Shown here: positions 7,954-17,231 of the stretch, piece by piece
Position numbering within the stretch: position 1 is the first letter of the stretch
Layout of the letters: each line of letters starts with the position of its first letter
Source: Gammaproteobacteria bacterium
Lineage (GTDB): Bacteria > Pseudomonadota > Gammaproteobacteria > Enterobacterales > Alteromonadaceae
Direction: 5' to 3'
DNA length: 64,000 nucleotides
Assembly: GCA_018222405.1 (NCBI GenBank)
Contig: JAAFAI010000004.1
Location: 1-64,000, forward strand
Position numbers and translations under genes: made by a program
The notes under the pieces: model-generated
The model's database searches: none
Seen by the model: only the letters and a program-made list of their open reading frames with translations
Told to the model about the DNA's origin: nothing

Positions 7954-9141
7954 TCACCGCTTCAATTGCAAATCGATATCCAGTACGACTTCATAAGCGA
8001 CGCTGTCGTTGGTAGCCCAACTGCCGCTGCCTATTTCGAATTCACGTCTGTCTATCGACGCTGAACCAACGAATTTCGCATTGCCGTTATCGTTCTGCCA
8101 CTCGAAGGTGACCGTAATTGGCTTAGTAATGCCTTTTAGCGTGAGCTCACCGTTTGCCACGAACTTGCCGCCCTCTGCGTGAATATTACGACTTATATAA
8201 TGGGCACGAGGGTAAGCGTCGGTAGAGAACCATTGACCGCCTTTGATGGTGCGGTCCCAGTCTTTATTATTGGTTGTGATACTCTGCGTTTTAATCGTCA
8301 CGTCAATCACGCCATCTGCAGGATTAGTCGGATCGAAGTAAATCTTCGGCGTAAACTCCCGAATAGCACCAACAAATGGCTGACCAGCATAGCTGTTGGT
8401 GAACTTAAAATTGTCTGGGATCGCGACCAGTTGCCAAAGTGGGCTTTCTGACTCAATCAGGCTCTGATTCGAATCAACACCTGCTCCAGCCGGTAATTGC
8501 CCGATGGCCTGTGGTGAATCAGTTGATTCCGGAATGGCGGTTTCCGCCCTGTAAAAGGTGAAGCCGAGCAGCACAGCCAATGTGATAATAAGCGCGTTTA
8601 CTCCAAAAAATACCTTACCCGGGAGCATGCGCGGCAGCAAATTAATACCATCAACAAACTTATGAACTACAAGCATTGCTACATGGCCTGCCACCATTAA
8701 CGCGATTCCGTAGAACAGGTAAATATGCAGTGACGAATACAGCTCCCGGCTTTCGCCTTCCAGCCCGGGAATATATGGAATTGAAATTAAATTGAACCAG
8801 GCAAACGGATAACCCGCGGTGGAATTTAACAGCCAACCACTAAACGGTACGGCCAACATCAGTAAATACAAACCCCAGTGCCCGACAGCTGCCATTTTTT
8901 CCTGCCGGGGAGGCAGTCCCAGCGGCGCTGGAGGATGCATTAAGCGCCAGAATAGGCGAATGACTGCCAGCACCAGAACGGTAAAGCCCGCAGATTTGTG
9001 AAGTACAAATAACTCTATTTTATCTGGAGAGTTCGGCATTTTTTCGGCGATTAAGCCAAGTCCTATTGCCCAGAAAATTAATAGTGCTATTGCCCAGTGC
9101 AGAATACGGGCAACCAGGTTGTATGGCTTTGAAGGTGTCAT
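7954..9141 (-). CDS. Cytochrome b561 / YceI fusion protein
   Basis: The N-terminal half (about 1-195) is a cytochrome b561 of the Ni/Fe-hydrogenase b-subunit type, with four or more membrane helices and haem-ligand histidines visible in LHWAI, LHKSAG, GHWGLYL and AGHVAML. After a further membrane segment and a low-complexity linker, residues from about 230 form a YceI domain, a lipocalin-like barrel that binds isoprenoid quinone-type lipids, on the periplasmic side. The two families are usually separate neighbouring genes; here they are fused. A redox role with a bound quinone or polyisoprenoid is inferred. ATG 9141 is preferred; an in-frame GTG at 9156 is possible and neither has a strong ribosome site. 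Confidence 0.8.
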   Translation of the reverse strand: MTPSKPYNLVARILHWAIALLIFWAIGLGLIAEKMPNSPDKIELFVLHKSAGFTVLVLAVIRLFWRLMHPPAPLGLPPRQEKMAAVGHWGLYLLMLAVPFSGWLLNSTAGYPFAWFNLISIPYIPGLEGESRELYSSLHIYLFYGIALMVAGHVAMLVVHKFVDGINLLPRMLPGKVFFGVNALIITLAVLLGFTFYRAETAIPESTDSPQAIGQLPAGAGVDSNQSLIESESPLWQLVAIPDNFKFTNSYAGQPFVGAIREFTPKIYFDPTNPADGVIDVTIKTQSITTNNKDWDRTIKGGQWFSTDAYPRAHYISRNIHAEGGKFVANGELTLKGITKPITVTFEWQNDNGNAKFVGSASIDRREFEIGSGSWATNDSVAYEVVLDIDLQLKR

Positions 9142-9425
9142 TGAGATTCTAAACACAGCTTGAAATTGCGGCTAGATTACCGCTGTTCTTGATAAACTGC
9201 GAACTTGCGTCATCTCGATTTAAAGAACAATTTATACTGATTTATAGAATGCGGTTTGAATTTGATTAATCACACTTCCATAAACTGTACTATCCCACAA
9301 GGACGTTATAACGACATTTAATATCTGACTGACATAATATGGAAATGGCAAAAATAAAAGGCCTCCAACGGGCCAACACCAAATAGTTCCATTTCAAGAT
9401 ATTAGAGAAGATACGCTCGCCCCGG

Positions 9426-9617
9426 TCACTGATTAGCCCGATACTTATTGGTGAATACTAAAGTCACAAAAAACAAAATAGTTAACCTGATATACCCAGG
9501 TAAACTATTCTGCATTGCCGGTGTCCAGACACTGGCAGAGATAAACGAAAATGCCATTATGGCAACAAATATAAACATAGGAAGCGAGTTTATAAATTCA
9601 TCAATGAATGAGGCCAT
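9426..9617 (-). CDS. Small two-helix membrane protein, unknown
   Basis: The 63-residue product has two hydrophobic segments (about 13-30 and 43-57) with short polar ends and matches no family I know. The possible ribosome site GAGG and the start codon lie on opposite arms of a 10-bp hairpin (about 9610-9632), which would hide the start when folded. It follows the AraC gene in the same direction (40 nt), so the hairpin could instead be that gene's terminator and this frame might not be expressed. Confidence 0.4.
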   Translation of the reverse strand: MASFIDEFINSLPMFIFVAIMAFSFISASVWTPAMQNSLPGYIRLTILFFVTLVFTNKYRANQ

Positions 9618-9657
9618 TTAAAAATGGCCTCACATAGTTAAAAAATAGCCGGGAAGA

Positions 9658-10575
9658 TTAACTCGTTGCAGTGGCAAGTGACTGGCTTTGTTTCACCCGG
9701 TTGATATCCGTGATAGGTGGTGCACCAAACAAACGACTGTATTCGCGACTAAACTGTGATGGACTTTCGTACCCCACCTGATAGCCTGCTGCAGAAGCTT
9801 CGATGCCTTCATAGAGCATTATTCGGCGAGCTTCATTTAGTCGAATATGCTTTTGATACTGCAGTGGCGACATCGCGGTAATCGATTTAAAACCGCTGTA
9901 TAATGCCGACTCACTCATATGCACTACATTTGCCAAGTCTTTCACTTTAAGAGGAGAATTAAAATTTTTGCGAATGATTTCAATCACTTTACTTATTCGA
10001 TTAGCATTAGAATCATACAATAAAAATTGGCGAAGCTGATTTCCGGCGGGGCCTTTGAGCATTCTGTACATCAGTTCACGTTTTAACATAGGCAGCAGAA
10101 TCGGAATATCCTGCGGAGAATCATGCAGCGCGAGCATACGGGCAAATGTTGACATGGATTCAATATCCGCATCGACCATCTTGATGCAGCTTTTATGACA
10201 AGGTTCAGCTTTATGTTCTGCCATGTCGATTAACAGTTCAGACAATTCCCGTAAATCGAGGGAAACACTTATGCCGACATAAGGTTTGGTTTCTGAAGCT
10301 TGCACAATTTCACCGGTTACCGGCATCATTAATGGAATGATAAGATAACTTAATTCATGATAATGAATTTTCTGGTCGCCGACATAGAGGTTTTTACTGC
10401 CCTGTAACAGCAGGCATACCATTGGCTCATAAATGGTGGGACTATTGCAGGTTTTAGACGTACTGCGTAAAGTTCTGACACCAGGTACATTCGTGTCATA
10501 AATGCCCTCGTTGGTACTTACACGCTCAACCATTTCAATTAACGATTGCTGATATTGCTTAAGTTGCTGATCCAT
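9658..10575 (-). CDS. AraC-family transcription regulator
   Basis: The 305-residue protein has the AraC_N-type sensor domain (about 25-175, with EPMVCLLLQGSK and ISVSLDLREL) found in regulators near oxidoreductase and efflux genes, and a C-terminal AraC double helix-turn-helix (about 205-295), including VKDLANVVHMSES and GYQVGYESPSQFSREYSRLFG. It is divergent from the RND efflux operon, across a 400-bp region holding a long palindrome, so it is the likely local regulator of that operon. The inducer is unknown. Confidence 0.85.
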   Translation of the reverse strand: MDQQLKQYQQSLIEMVERVSTNEGIYDTNVPGVRTLRSTSKTCNSPTIYEPMVCLLLQGSKNLYVGDQKIHYHELSYLIIPLMMPVTGEIVQASETKPYVGISVSLDLRELSELLIDMAEHKAEPCHKSCIKMVDADIESMSTFARMLALHDSPQDIPILLPMLKRELMYRMLKGPAGNQLRQFLLYDSNANRISKVIEIIRKNFNSPLKVKDLANVVHMSESALYSGFKSITAMSPLQYQKHIRLNEARRIMLYEGIEASAAGYQVGYESPSQFSREYSRLFGAPPITDINRVKQSQSLATATS

Positions 10576-10976
10576 ATATCCCCCAAAATAACGGATTTAT
10601 TATAGTCTGCATTTACTATCTAACTACGTATTGCCCTACAAAAATGTAGAAACAGGCAATCATTGAGTAGAATTAAACAATCCACTCTACTGTAGGATCA
10701 GGAAAGCGATAAAAATTTAGCATACGCCTGGGGCAATATGGAAAGCTAGTTAAAACGCATTACGCATTAATAATTCTGACTTACACAATTCTCGCTCATC
10801 TTTGCACGATTCTGCACTCACTGCAGAATCGTGCAATCACAAGCAAGGATCAGATATTAATCAAGCAACCTCCTTTTTATACACTTCTGCTCGTTCACGG
10901 AGTCGGCGCAAAAGTAACACTTCAGGTTACTGACTAATAACACCGTCCCGTCAGTTTTTAATTTAAAGGAGTGATT
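10576..10976. promoter_or_regulatory. Divergent control region, AraC gene / RND operon
   Basis: A 401-bp spacer between the divergent AraC regulator and the efflux operon. It contains a 35-bp palindrome at 10802-10836 (listed separately). The first efflux gene has AAAGGAG before its ATG. Promoter elements are expected here but I cannot assign them with confidence. Confidence 0.45.
10802..10836. repeat. Perfect 15-bp-arm palindrome upstream of RND operon
   Basis: The arms TTGCACGATTCTGCA and TGCAGAATCGTGCAA are exact complements around a 5-nt centre (CTCAC). No T run follows, so a terminator is unlikely. It may be an operator for the divergent AraC regulator or a cruciform-type element. Confidence 0.7.
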
Positions 10977-12206
10977 ATGTTTTATTTAAACAAAGCCCCA
11001 CTGATCATCATTAGTGTACTGGCCACGGCTGTTTTGGCCGGATGTGGTACGGATAATAATGAACAGTCGGCACCTGCCATGAGCGCTCCTACTGTGAGTG
11101 TGGCAGAAGTCGTCAGTTTACGATTAAGCGAATGGGATGAGTTCAGTGGCAGACTAAGCGCACCGGAAACAGTCACGCTTATTCCCCGTATTTCTGGCTA
11201 TGTGGAGCAGGTTCTTTTTACCGAAGGGGCTTTGGTCCAACAAGGGCAGGTGTTGCTACAAATCGATCCTGCACCATTTAAGGTGGAAGTAGAGCGATTA
11301 CGAGCCCAGTTGAGTAGTGCACAAAGCCGTGTTGAATTAGCTCGCTCGGAGTTTGAACGCGGTAAATCGCTGATTGGTCAGAATGCGATTTCTCAGGAAG
11401 CCCTCGATAATCGTCAGGCATCTTTACAACAGACCAGCGCAGACGCAGCGGCTATTAAAGCAGCCTTAAAACGTGCTGAACTGGATTTATCTTACACTAC
11501 CGTTAAAGCGCCGGTATCAGGACGCGTATCCCGTGCTCACATTACTCAAGGTAACTATGTCACAGCGGGGCAAAGTGAACTCACGCGCATTGTGTCAACC
11601 AGTAAAATGTACGCGTATTTTAATGTGGATGAGCAAACTTATCTTAACTATGTACGCGACGAGTTAACCGAGTCGCAAAGCGGCATGCGGCAACCTGTTT
11701 CAATGGCATTGGCAGGCGACACCACGTTTAGTTACACAGGTTATATCGATTTTATCGATAATCAGGTAAGCGATCAGACCGGTTCAATCAATGTAAGAGC
11801 GACCTTTGATAACGCAAATGGTCATCTTATGCCTGGTTTATATGCCCGTATCCGTCTGGCTGGTACACCAACATACGATGGCATTCTGATCGACGAAAAA
11901 GCCGTAGGCACCGATCTCAATAACAAGTATGTGCTGGTCGTAGGTGAGGGGAACACGGTTGAGTATCGTCCGATAACACTGGGCGAGTCATTAGGCGATC
12001 TGCGCATTGTTGAATCCGGTCTCGAATCGGGTGACGACATTATCGTAAGTGGTCTGCAACGGGTTATGCCTGGCATGCAAATTACCCCTAATGTAACCGC
12101 CATGGCAACCACCGATGCAATCGCTGCCATCGAGTCTGCCCAAAGCAAGCTGGATCCAGCGCAAATAGCATTAACCGCATCTTATACCGTTCAATCTGCC
12201 CAGTAG
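10977..12206 (+). CDS. RND efflux periplasmic adaptor (MexE/AcrA type)
   Basis: The membrane-fusion subunit links the inner-membrane pump to the outer-membrane channel. Residues 1-22 form a lipoprotein signal (lipobox LAGC). Then come the barrel-sandwich lipoyl half-motif (GYVEQVLFTEGALVQQGQVLLQIDP), a long alpha-hairpin (about 100-165), the second lipoyl half (LSYTTVKAPVSGRVSRA), a beta-barrel and a C-terminal membrane-proximal domain (GLQRVMPGM). ATG 10977 is chosen because AAAGGAG lies 5 nt upstream; the in-frame GTG at 10971 overlaps that site. First gene of a three-gene operon. Confidence 0.92.
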   Translation: MFYLNKAPLIIISVLATAVLAGCGTDNNEQSAPAMSAPTVSVAEVVSLRLSEWDEFSGRLSAPETVTLIPRISGYVEQVLFTEGALVQQGQVLLQIDPAPFKVEVERLRAQLSSAQSRVELARSEFERGKSLIGQNAISQEALDNRQASLQQTSADAAAIKAALKRAELDLSYTTVKAPVSGRVSRAHITQGNYVTAGQSELTRIVSTSKMYAYFNVDEQTYLNYVRDELTESQSGMRQPVSMALAGDTTFSYTGYIDFIDNQVSDQTGSINVRATFDNANGHLMPGLYARIRLAGTPTYDGILIDEKAVGTDLNNKYVLVVGEGNTVEYRPITLGESLGDLRIVESGLESGDDIIVSGLQRVMPGMQITPNVTAMATTDAIAAIESAQSKLDPAQIALTASYTVQSAQ

Positions 12207-12218
12207 GAATATAACTTA

Positions 12219-15200
12219 ATGTTTTCTCGCTTTTTTATACACAGGCCGGTATTTGCATCGGTGCTGTCGTTACTCTTTATCATTACCGGGGGCATTGCTG
12301 TATGGCAATTACCCATTACTGAATATCCTGAAGTGGTTCCTCCTACGGTAGTGGTTACCGCCAACTATCCGGGCGCCAACCCTCAGGTTATTGCCGAAAC
12401 GGTAGCCTCGCCACTGGAGCAGGAAATAAACGGTGTTGAAAACATGCTCTACATGTCGTCGCAATCCACCGCAGACGGCCGTGTGACCCTCACCGTTACC
12501 TTTGCTATAGGCAGCGATGTGGATTTAGCCCAAAGTCAGGTGCAAAGCCGCGTAGACAGAGCGTTACCGCGTTTACCACAGGAAGTACAGCGACTCGGTG
12601 TGATCACCGAAAAAGCCTCACCAAACCTTACGCTGGTTGTGCACCTGTACTCACCTAATGAGCGTTATGACATGCTGTATCTGGCTAACTATGCAACCCT
12701 CAACGTGATTGATGAACTGGCAAAGGTAAAAGGCGTAGGGCAGGTTCGTCATTTCGGGGCTGGGGATTTCAGTATGCGTGTGTGGCTGGATCCTTCGCGA
12801 GTTGCTGCGTTAAACCTGACACCGGTTGATATTTCTAATGTCATTCGTGAACAAAACCAGCAGGTAGTTGCCGGTAGCTTGGGGGCACAACCGGTTGCCC
12901 GCGCTGATTTTAATATTTTAATGAACGTTAAAGGGCGCTTAAACAGCGTTGAAGAGTTTGAAAATATTATCATTAAAGTGGGCGACAATGGTGAAATTAG
13001 TCGTTTAAAAGATGTAGCGCGCATTGAACTAGGCGCCGATTCATATGCGTTGCGCTCAACCATTAACAATAACCCCGCTGTGGGAATGGGGGTATTTCAG
13101 GCTGCGGGTTCAAATGCGATTCAGATTTCTGATGATGTTCGTGCCACCATGGAGCAGCTCTCGCAAAACTTCCCTGAAGGGCTTACTTACGAGATTGCTT
13201 ACGACCCTACGGTTTTTGTAAAAGGCTCTATTAAAGCGGTAGTGAAAACCCTGGTAGAAGCCGTTTTGCTTGTAGTGATTGTGGTGGTGTTGTTTTTACA
13301 AACCTGGCGAGCCTCGGTGATTCCGTTAGTGGCTGTGCCCGTATCGCTAATCGGTACCTTCGCCTTTATGCAGTTGATGGGCTTTTCACTTAACGCGTTA
13401 TCTTTGTTTGGTTTGGTACTGGCCATCGGGATTGTGGTAGATGATGCCATCGTTGTAGTGGAAAACGTTGAACGGAATATTAGTGAGGGGTTATCACCGG
13501 TTGATGCCACCATCAAGGCAATGAAAGAAGTCACAGGCCCGATTGTAGCAACCACTCTGGTACTGGCATCGGTGTTTATTCCAACGGCCTTCATGACCGG
13601 CCTTACTGGCCAGTTTTATAAGCAGTTTGCCTTAACTATTACCATTTCAACGTTTATTTCGGCGATTAACTCACTAACACTGAGTCCGGCATTATCGGCG
13701 TTACTGTTAAAAGGCCATGATGCGCCAAAAGACCGTTTAACCCGAATTATCGACACGCTGTTTGGTCGCTGGTTATTTGCGCCGTTTTATCGTTTTTTCC
13801 ACAAACTTTCAGGTGGCTATAGTTTTGTCGTTACGAAAGTGATTCGTGGTGGCGCGCTGGTTGCTACTCTCTATATTGTACTGGTAGGTTTAACCGGCTT
13901 ACAGTTTCAAAACACGCCATCAGGCTATATTCCTGCCCAGGACAAACAATACCTGATAGCTTTTGCTCAGTTGCCGAATGCAGCTTCACTGGATAGAAGT
14001 GACCGTGTGATAGAAGAAATGAGCGCTATTGCTCTGGCACATCCGGGGGTAGAAGCCGCCCTTGGGTTTCCGGGGCTGAGTGTGAATGGATTCACTAATG
14101 CAACTAACAGCGGCATTGTGTTTGTAATGTTGTCTGACTTTGATGAACGCACTGACCCCTCCATGTCAGCAAATACGATTGCGGCAGAGCTTAACGTTAA
14201 GTACAGCAGCATCGAAGAAGCCTTCGTAGCTATATTTCCACCACCTCCGGTAATGGGATTAGGCACCATCGGCGGCTTCCGCTTACAGATTGAAGACCGG
14301 GCAGGGTACGGCTTTAAAGAGCTCAACGACATTACCACACAAGTAATACAAAAGGCCTATCAAACGCCTGAACTGGCCGGCGTATTCTCGAGTTACCAGG
14401 TTAATGTACCGCAACTGGATATTGAAGTAGACCGCGACAAAACCAAGCAGCAGGGCGTAGACCTTAATCAGCTATTCCAGACCATGCAGGGGTATATGAG
14501 CTCGACCTACGTTAATGATTTCAATCTGTTTGGCCGAACCTTTCAGGTAAATATGCAGGCCGATGAGCAGTTCCGTGCATCTGCTGAGCAAATAGGGCAG
14601 TTAAAAGTGCGCAATAATAGTGGGGAGATGGTAGCACTCGACTCGTTTATCCAGGTGAGCGATATTGCCGGTCCTGATCGTGTCATGCATTACAACGGTT
14701 TTACCACTGCTGAAATTAACGGTGGTCCCGCACCGGGTTTTAGTTCGGGTGAAGCGCAAACGGCCATTGAACGTATTCTCGACGAGACACTGCCTAACGG
14801 CATGACCTACGAGTGGACAGAGCTTACCTATCAACAAATCCTGACAGGCAATGCCAATATGCTGGTATTCCCATTAGTAATAGTGCTCGTTTTTATGGTA
14901 CTCGCAGCTCAATACGAAAGCGTACGATTACCGATGGCAATTGTGCTGATTATTCCGATGACACTGTTGTCGGCGTTAAGCGGCGTTTTACTTTATGGTG
15001 GTGATAACAACATTCTTACCCAAATTGGTCTTATCGTATTGGTAGGGCTGGCGACTAAAAATGCCATCCTCATCGTTGAGTTTGCCAAGGAGTTACAGGA
15101 TCAGGGCATGACTATCATGGATGCTATTTTAGAGGCCGGACGACTGCGCTTGCGCCCCATTCTCATGACCTCTATTGCTTTTATAATGGGCGTTGCACCT

Positions 15201-15392
15201 CTGGTATTTTCTACCGGTGCCGGCGCGGAGATGCGTCAGGCCATGGGGGTGGCTGTATTCTCGGGAATGATAGGCGTAACCGTATTCGGACTCTTACTCA
15301 CGCCACTATTTTACTACTACCTGGCTAAGCGAGCACCAAAAGTAACTGCCACACCAGCGCAACTTGAAAATAAGGAGATAACCAATGAATAA
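12219..15392 (+). CDS. RND multidrug efflux pump (HAE1 family, MexF-like)
   Basis: An inner-membrane proton-driven drug exporter of 1057 residues, normal for the family. It has the expected N-terminal helix (FFIHRPVFASVLSLL), two large periplasmic loops and twelve membrane helices. Proton-relay residues are visible: the Asp pair in AIGIVVDDAIVVVENVERN (helix 4) and Lys in GLATKNAILIVEFAKE (helix 10). The gene follows the adaptor by 12 nt and overlaps the outer-membrane gene by 8 nt. Substrates cannot be read from sequence, but the HAE1 motif argues for organic compounds, not metals. Confidence 0.95.
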   Translation: MFSRFFIHRPVFASVLSLLFIITGGIAVWQLPITEYPEVVPPTVVVTANYPGANPQVIAETVASPLEQEINGVENMLYMSSQSTADGRVTLTVTFAIGSDVDLAQSQVQSRVDRALPRLPQEVQRLGVITEKASPNLTLVVHLYSPNERYDMLYLANYATLNVIDELAKVKGVGQVRHFGAGDFSMRVWLDPSRVAALNLTPVDISNVIREQNQQVVAGSLGAQPVARADFNILMNVKGRLNSVEEFENIIIKVGDNGEISRLKDVARIELGADSYALRSTINNNPAVGMGVFQAAGSNAIQISDDVRATMEQLSQNFPEGLTYEIAYDPTVFVKGSIKAVVKTLVEAVLLVVIVVVLFLQTWRASVIPLVAVPVSLIGTFAFMQLMGFSLNALSLFGLVLAIGIVVDDAIVVVENVERNISEGLSPVDATIKAMKEVTGPIVATTLVLASVFIPTAFMTGLTGQFYKQFALTITISTFISAINSLTLSPALSALLLKGHDAPKDRLTRIIDTLFGRWLFAPFYRFFHKLSGGYSFVVTKVIRGGALVATLYIVLVGLTGLQFQNTPSGYIPAQDKQYLIAFAQLPNAASLDRSDRVIEEMSAIALAHPGVEAALGFPGLSVNGFTNATNSGIVFVMLSDFDERTDPSMSANTIAAELNVKYSSIEEAFVAIFPPPPVMGLGTIGGFRLQIEDRAGYGFKELNDITTQVIQKAYQTPELAGVFSSYQVNVPQLDIEVDRDKTKQQGVDLNQLFQTMQGYMSSTYVNDFNLFGRTFQVNMQADEQFRASAEQIGQLKVRNNSGEMVALDSFIQVSDIAGPDRVMHYNGFTTAEINGGPAPGFSSGEAQTAIERILDETLPNGMTYEWTELTYQQILTGNANMLVFPLVIVLVFMVLAAQYESVRLPMAIVLIIPMTLLSALSGVLLYGGDNNILTQIGLIVLVGLATKNAILIVEFAKELQDQGMTIMDAILEAGRLRLRPILMTSIAFIMGVAPLVFSTGAGAEMRQAMGVAVFSGMIGVTVFGLLLTPLFYYYLAKRAPKVTATPAQLENKEITNE

Positions 15393-16779
15393 ACGCCGCC
15401 ATATTGTTAGCGCATTGGTGTTATCCGGACTGATATCTGCCTGTTCAGTCGGACCTGATTACCAGCCACCACAGCAGATACTTACTGTTAATTTGGAGGA
15501 AAGCTATCAGCCAGTGTCTTCACTATCGACATGGTGGGATGCATTTAATGATGACCAGCTCAGCAACTTAATACAACAAACGTTGGTAGAAAACCGCACT
15601 ATTGTTGAAGCGGCTGCCAACGTTGACCGGGCTTATGCAGTGTTTTCTGGCTCACAGGCTGACCGTTATCCCGATGGAATGGTTTCTGCCGGGTATCAGG
15701 CCTCACGCAATGCATCATTACTCAGCCAGGATGATGGTATGACAATGCGTGGATTTACCAATGGATTGAGTCTCAGCTGGGACACGGATTTATTCGGAAA
15801 ATTAAAACGTGCCACCCAAGCAGCCAGCGCGCGGGCAGATCAAGCCGAGCTTTTATGGCAGGATGCCCGGTTGCAAATTGTCAGTCAGGTGGTAAGCAGT
15901 TACGGCCAATACCGGGGCGCGCAGTTACGCTTGTTTTACGCCGAGATGAATTTGCAGTTCTTGCTACAAAGTAAGGAAATTATTCAGGCGCAGATAAATG
16001 CCGGTAGCGCTACCAAGCTCGAAATGACACAAATCGATACCCAAATTTTCCGGGTGAAAACAGACATACCGGCTATTCGTATTGCAAGTCAAACGGCTAA
16101 AAGTACACTGGCCGCATTACTGGCAACGCCGGCAGACTCGCTACAAATTAGCAATTCTGCAACGTTACCGCGGCTTAATCAGCCGCTATCCATTGCCGAT
16201 AACGAGAATTATTTAAAATTCCGACCGGATGTTGCCAGTGCCGAACGTAACCTCGCTGCCAGCACGGCTCAGATTGGTGTCAATACGGCTGATCTGTATC
16301 CATCACTGTCAGTAAGCGGATTTCTGGGGTTCATATCATCTCCAGGCCTGGCGTTAAACAGCGCCAGCGAAAGCTGGAATATCGCACCCACGATACAGTG
16401 GTCTGGGTTAAATATGGGGGCCGTTCAAGCTCGAATAAGAATGGCAGAAGCTGACGCTGAAGTTGCCTTAGCACAGTATGAGCAATCCGTTATTAACGCT
16501 GTCAATGACATGCAATTGTCATTAACTAACTATCAGCAAAGCCGGGAGCAATTAGCCAGCGCCAAACGCCAGTTTGAAAGTAGCCAGCAAGCGGTGTCTA
16601 TCTCCCGTGCACAATATAAAGCCGGAACGGTCGACTTTTTGCTATTGCTGGATAGTGAACGAGAACTGTTAACAAGCCGGGACCAACTTGCACAAATTGA
16701 GCTATCACATTTTCTACGGATGGTAGATGTGTACAGGGAGTTTAGTGGAGCAATAACACGCGACGACCAGGGCACTTAA
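15385..16779 (+). CDS. Outer-membrane efflux channel lipoprotein (NodT/OprN type)
   Basis: A TolC-like outer-membrane factor completing the tripartite pump. The N-terminus is a lipoprotein signal with SACSVGPDYQPP, the standard start of the NodT subfamily, and the next segment has the usual STWWDAFND. Two repeated OEP domains carry the long periplasmic helices, including TDIPAIRIASQTAKSTLAALL and FRPDVASAERNLAAS. Length (464) is normal. It overlaps the pump gene by 8 nt, so translation is probably coupled. Confidence 0.92.
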   Translation: MNKRRHIVSALVLSGLISACSVGPDYQPPQQILTVNLEESYQPVSSLSTWWDAFNDDQLSNLIQQTLVENRTIVEAAANVDRAYAVFSGSQADRYPDGMVSAGYQASRNASLLSQDDGMTMRGFTNGLSLSWDTDLFGKLKRATQAASARADQAELLWQDARLQIVSQVVSSYGQYRGAQLRLFYAEMNLQFLLQSKEIIQAQINAGSATKLEMTQIDTQIFRVKTDIPAIRIASQTAKSTLAALLATPADSLQISNSATLPRLNQPLSIADNENYLKFRPDVASAERNLAASTAQIGVNTADLYPSLSVSGFLGFISSPGLALNSASESWNIAPTIQWSGLNMGAVQARIRMAEADAEVALAQYEQSVINAVNDMQLSLTNYQQSREQLASAKRQFESSQQAVSISRAQYKAGTVDFLLLLDSERELLTSRDQLAQIELSHFLRMVDVYREFSGAITRDDQGT

Positions 16780-16807
16780 CCATTACCCGATAATTTTGTT
16801 AACCCCG

Positions 16808-16840
16808 GCTCATAACTCTTTACTCAAAAGGGTTATGGGC
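16808..16840 (+). terminator. Hairpin after the RND operon
   Basis: A 13-bp stem with two G-U pairs, formed by GCTCATAACTCTT and AAGGGTTATGGGC-type arms, lies about 30 nt past the last efflux gene. The T tract is weak. The rest of the 16,780-17,231 gap holds only the transposon end at 17,000. Confidence 0.45.
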
Positions 16841-16999
16841 TAACTTAAGTTAAGCGGCAACGATTATGCTTTATACACCAGTAATATTCCAAACGGGTGC
16901 TGATATAAACCAGAGTCCATGCGCTTTTTGATGCGCTTTATCATCATAAAAAACTATGCAGTCATCAATTTTTCCCGTAGCAACTCCACATCTTTTATC

Positions 17000-17038
17000 G
17001 GGGAGTTGCCGAACATACGTTTCCTCGCAGATTTTAAG
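17000..17038. repeat. Tn3-type terminal inverted repeat (left end)
   Basis: A segment of about 38 bp starts with GGGG, contains GAACATACGTTTC, and ends TAAG, the layout of Tn3-family terminal repeats, with GGGG facing outward. It lies 194 bp past the 3' end of the tnpA at 17,232, so it marks the left end of that unit. The matching right end was not found by eye in the window. Confidence 0.6.
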
Positions 17039-17231
17039 TAGAGGAGAGGAATCACCGATACACTGGTATGAATTATTTTTTACAGGATTTATGCAATTGC
17101 ACGGCAGCTGAGTAACAACGCCTATAATAAAATACCTAATTTAGGCTGTCCTACGTTTTGAGGAGCTAAATCCACAAATAAATATTTAAGCTATTGTTTT
17201 TATGTTATTTTATATGGCGTTTTTAATTTCA

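Noticed and set aside
16980..17008. GCAACTCC / GGAGTTGC inverted pair across the transposon left end as a second terminal repeat
   Set aside because: The match to the 17,000 repeat ends after 8 bases on the outer side, so it is probably chance or a target feature.
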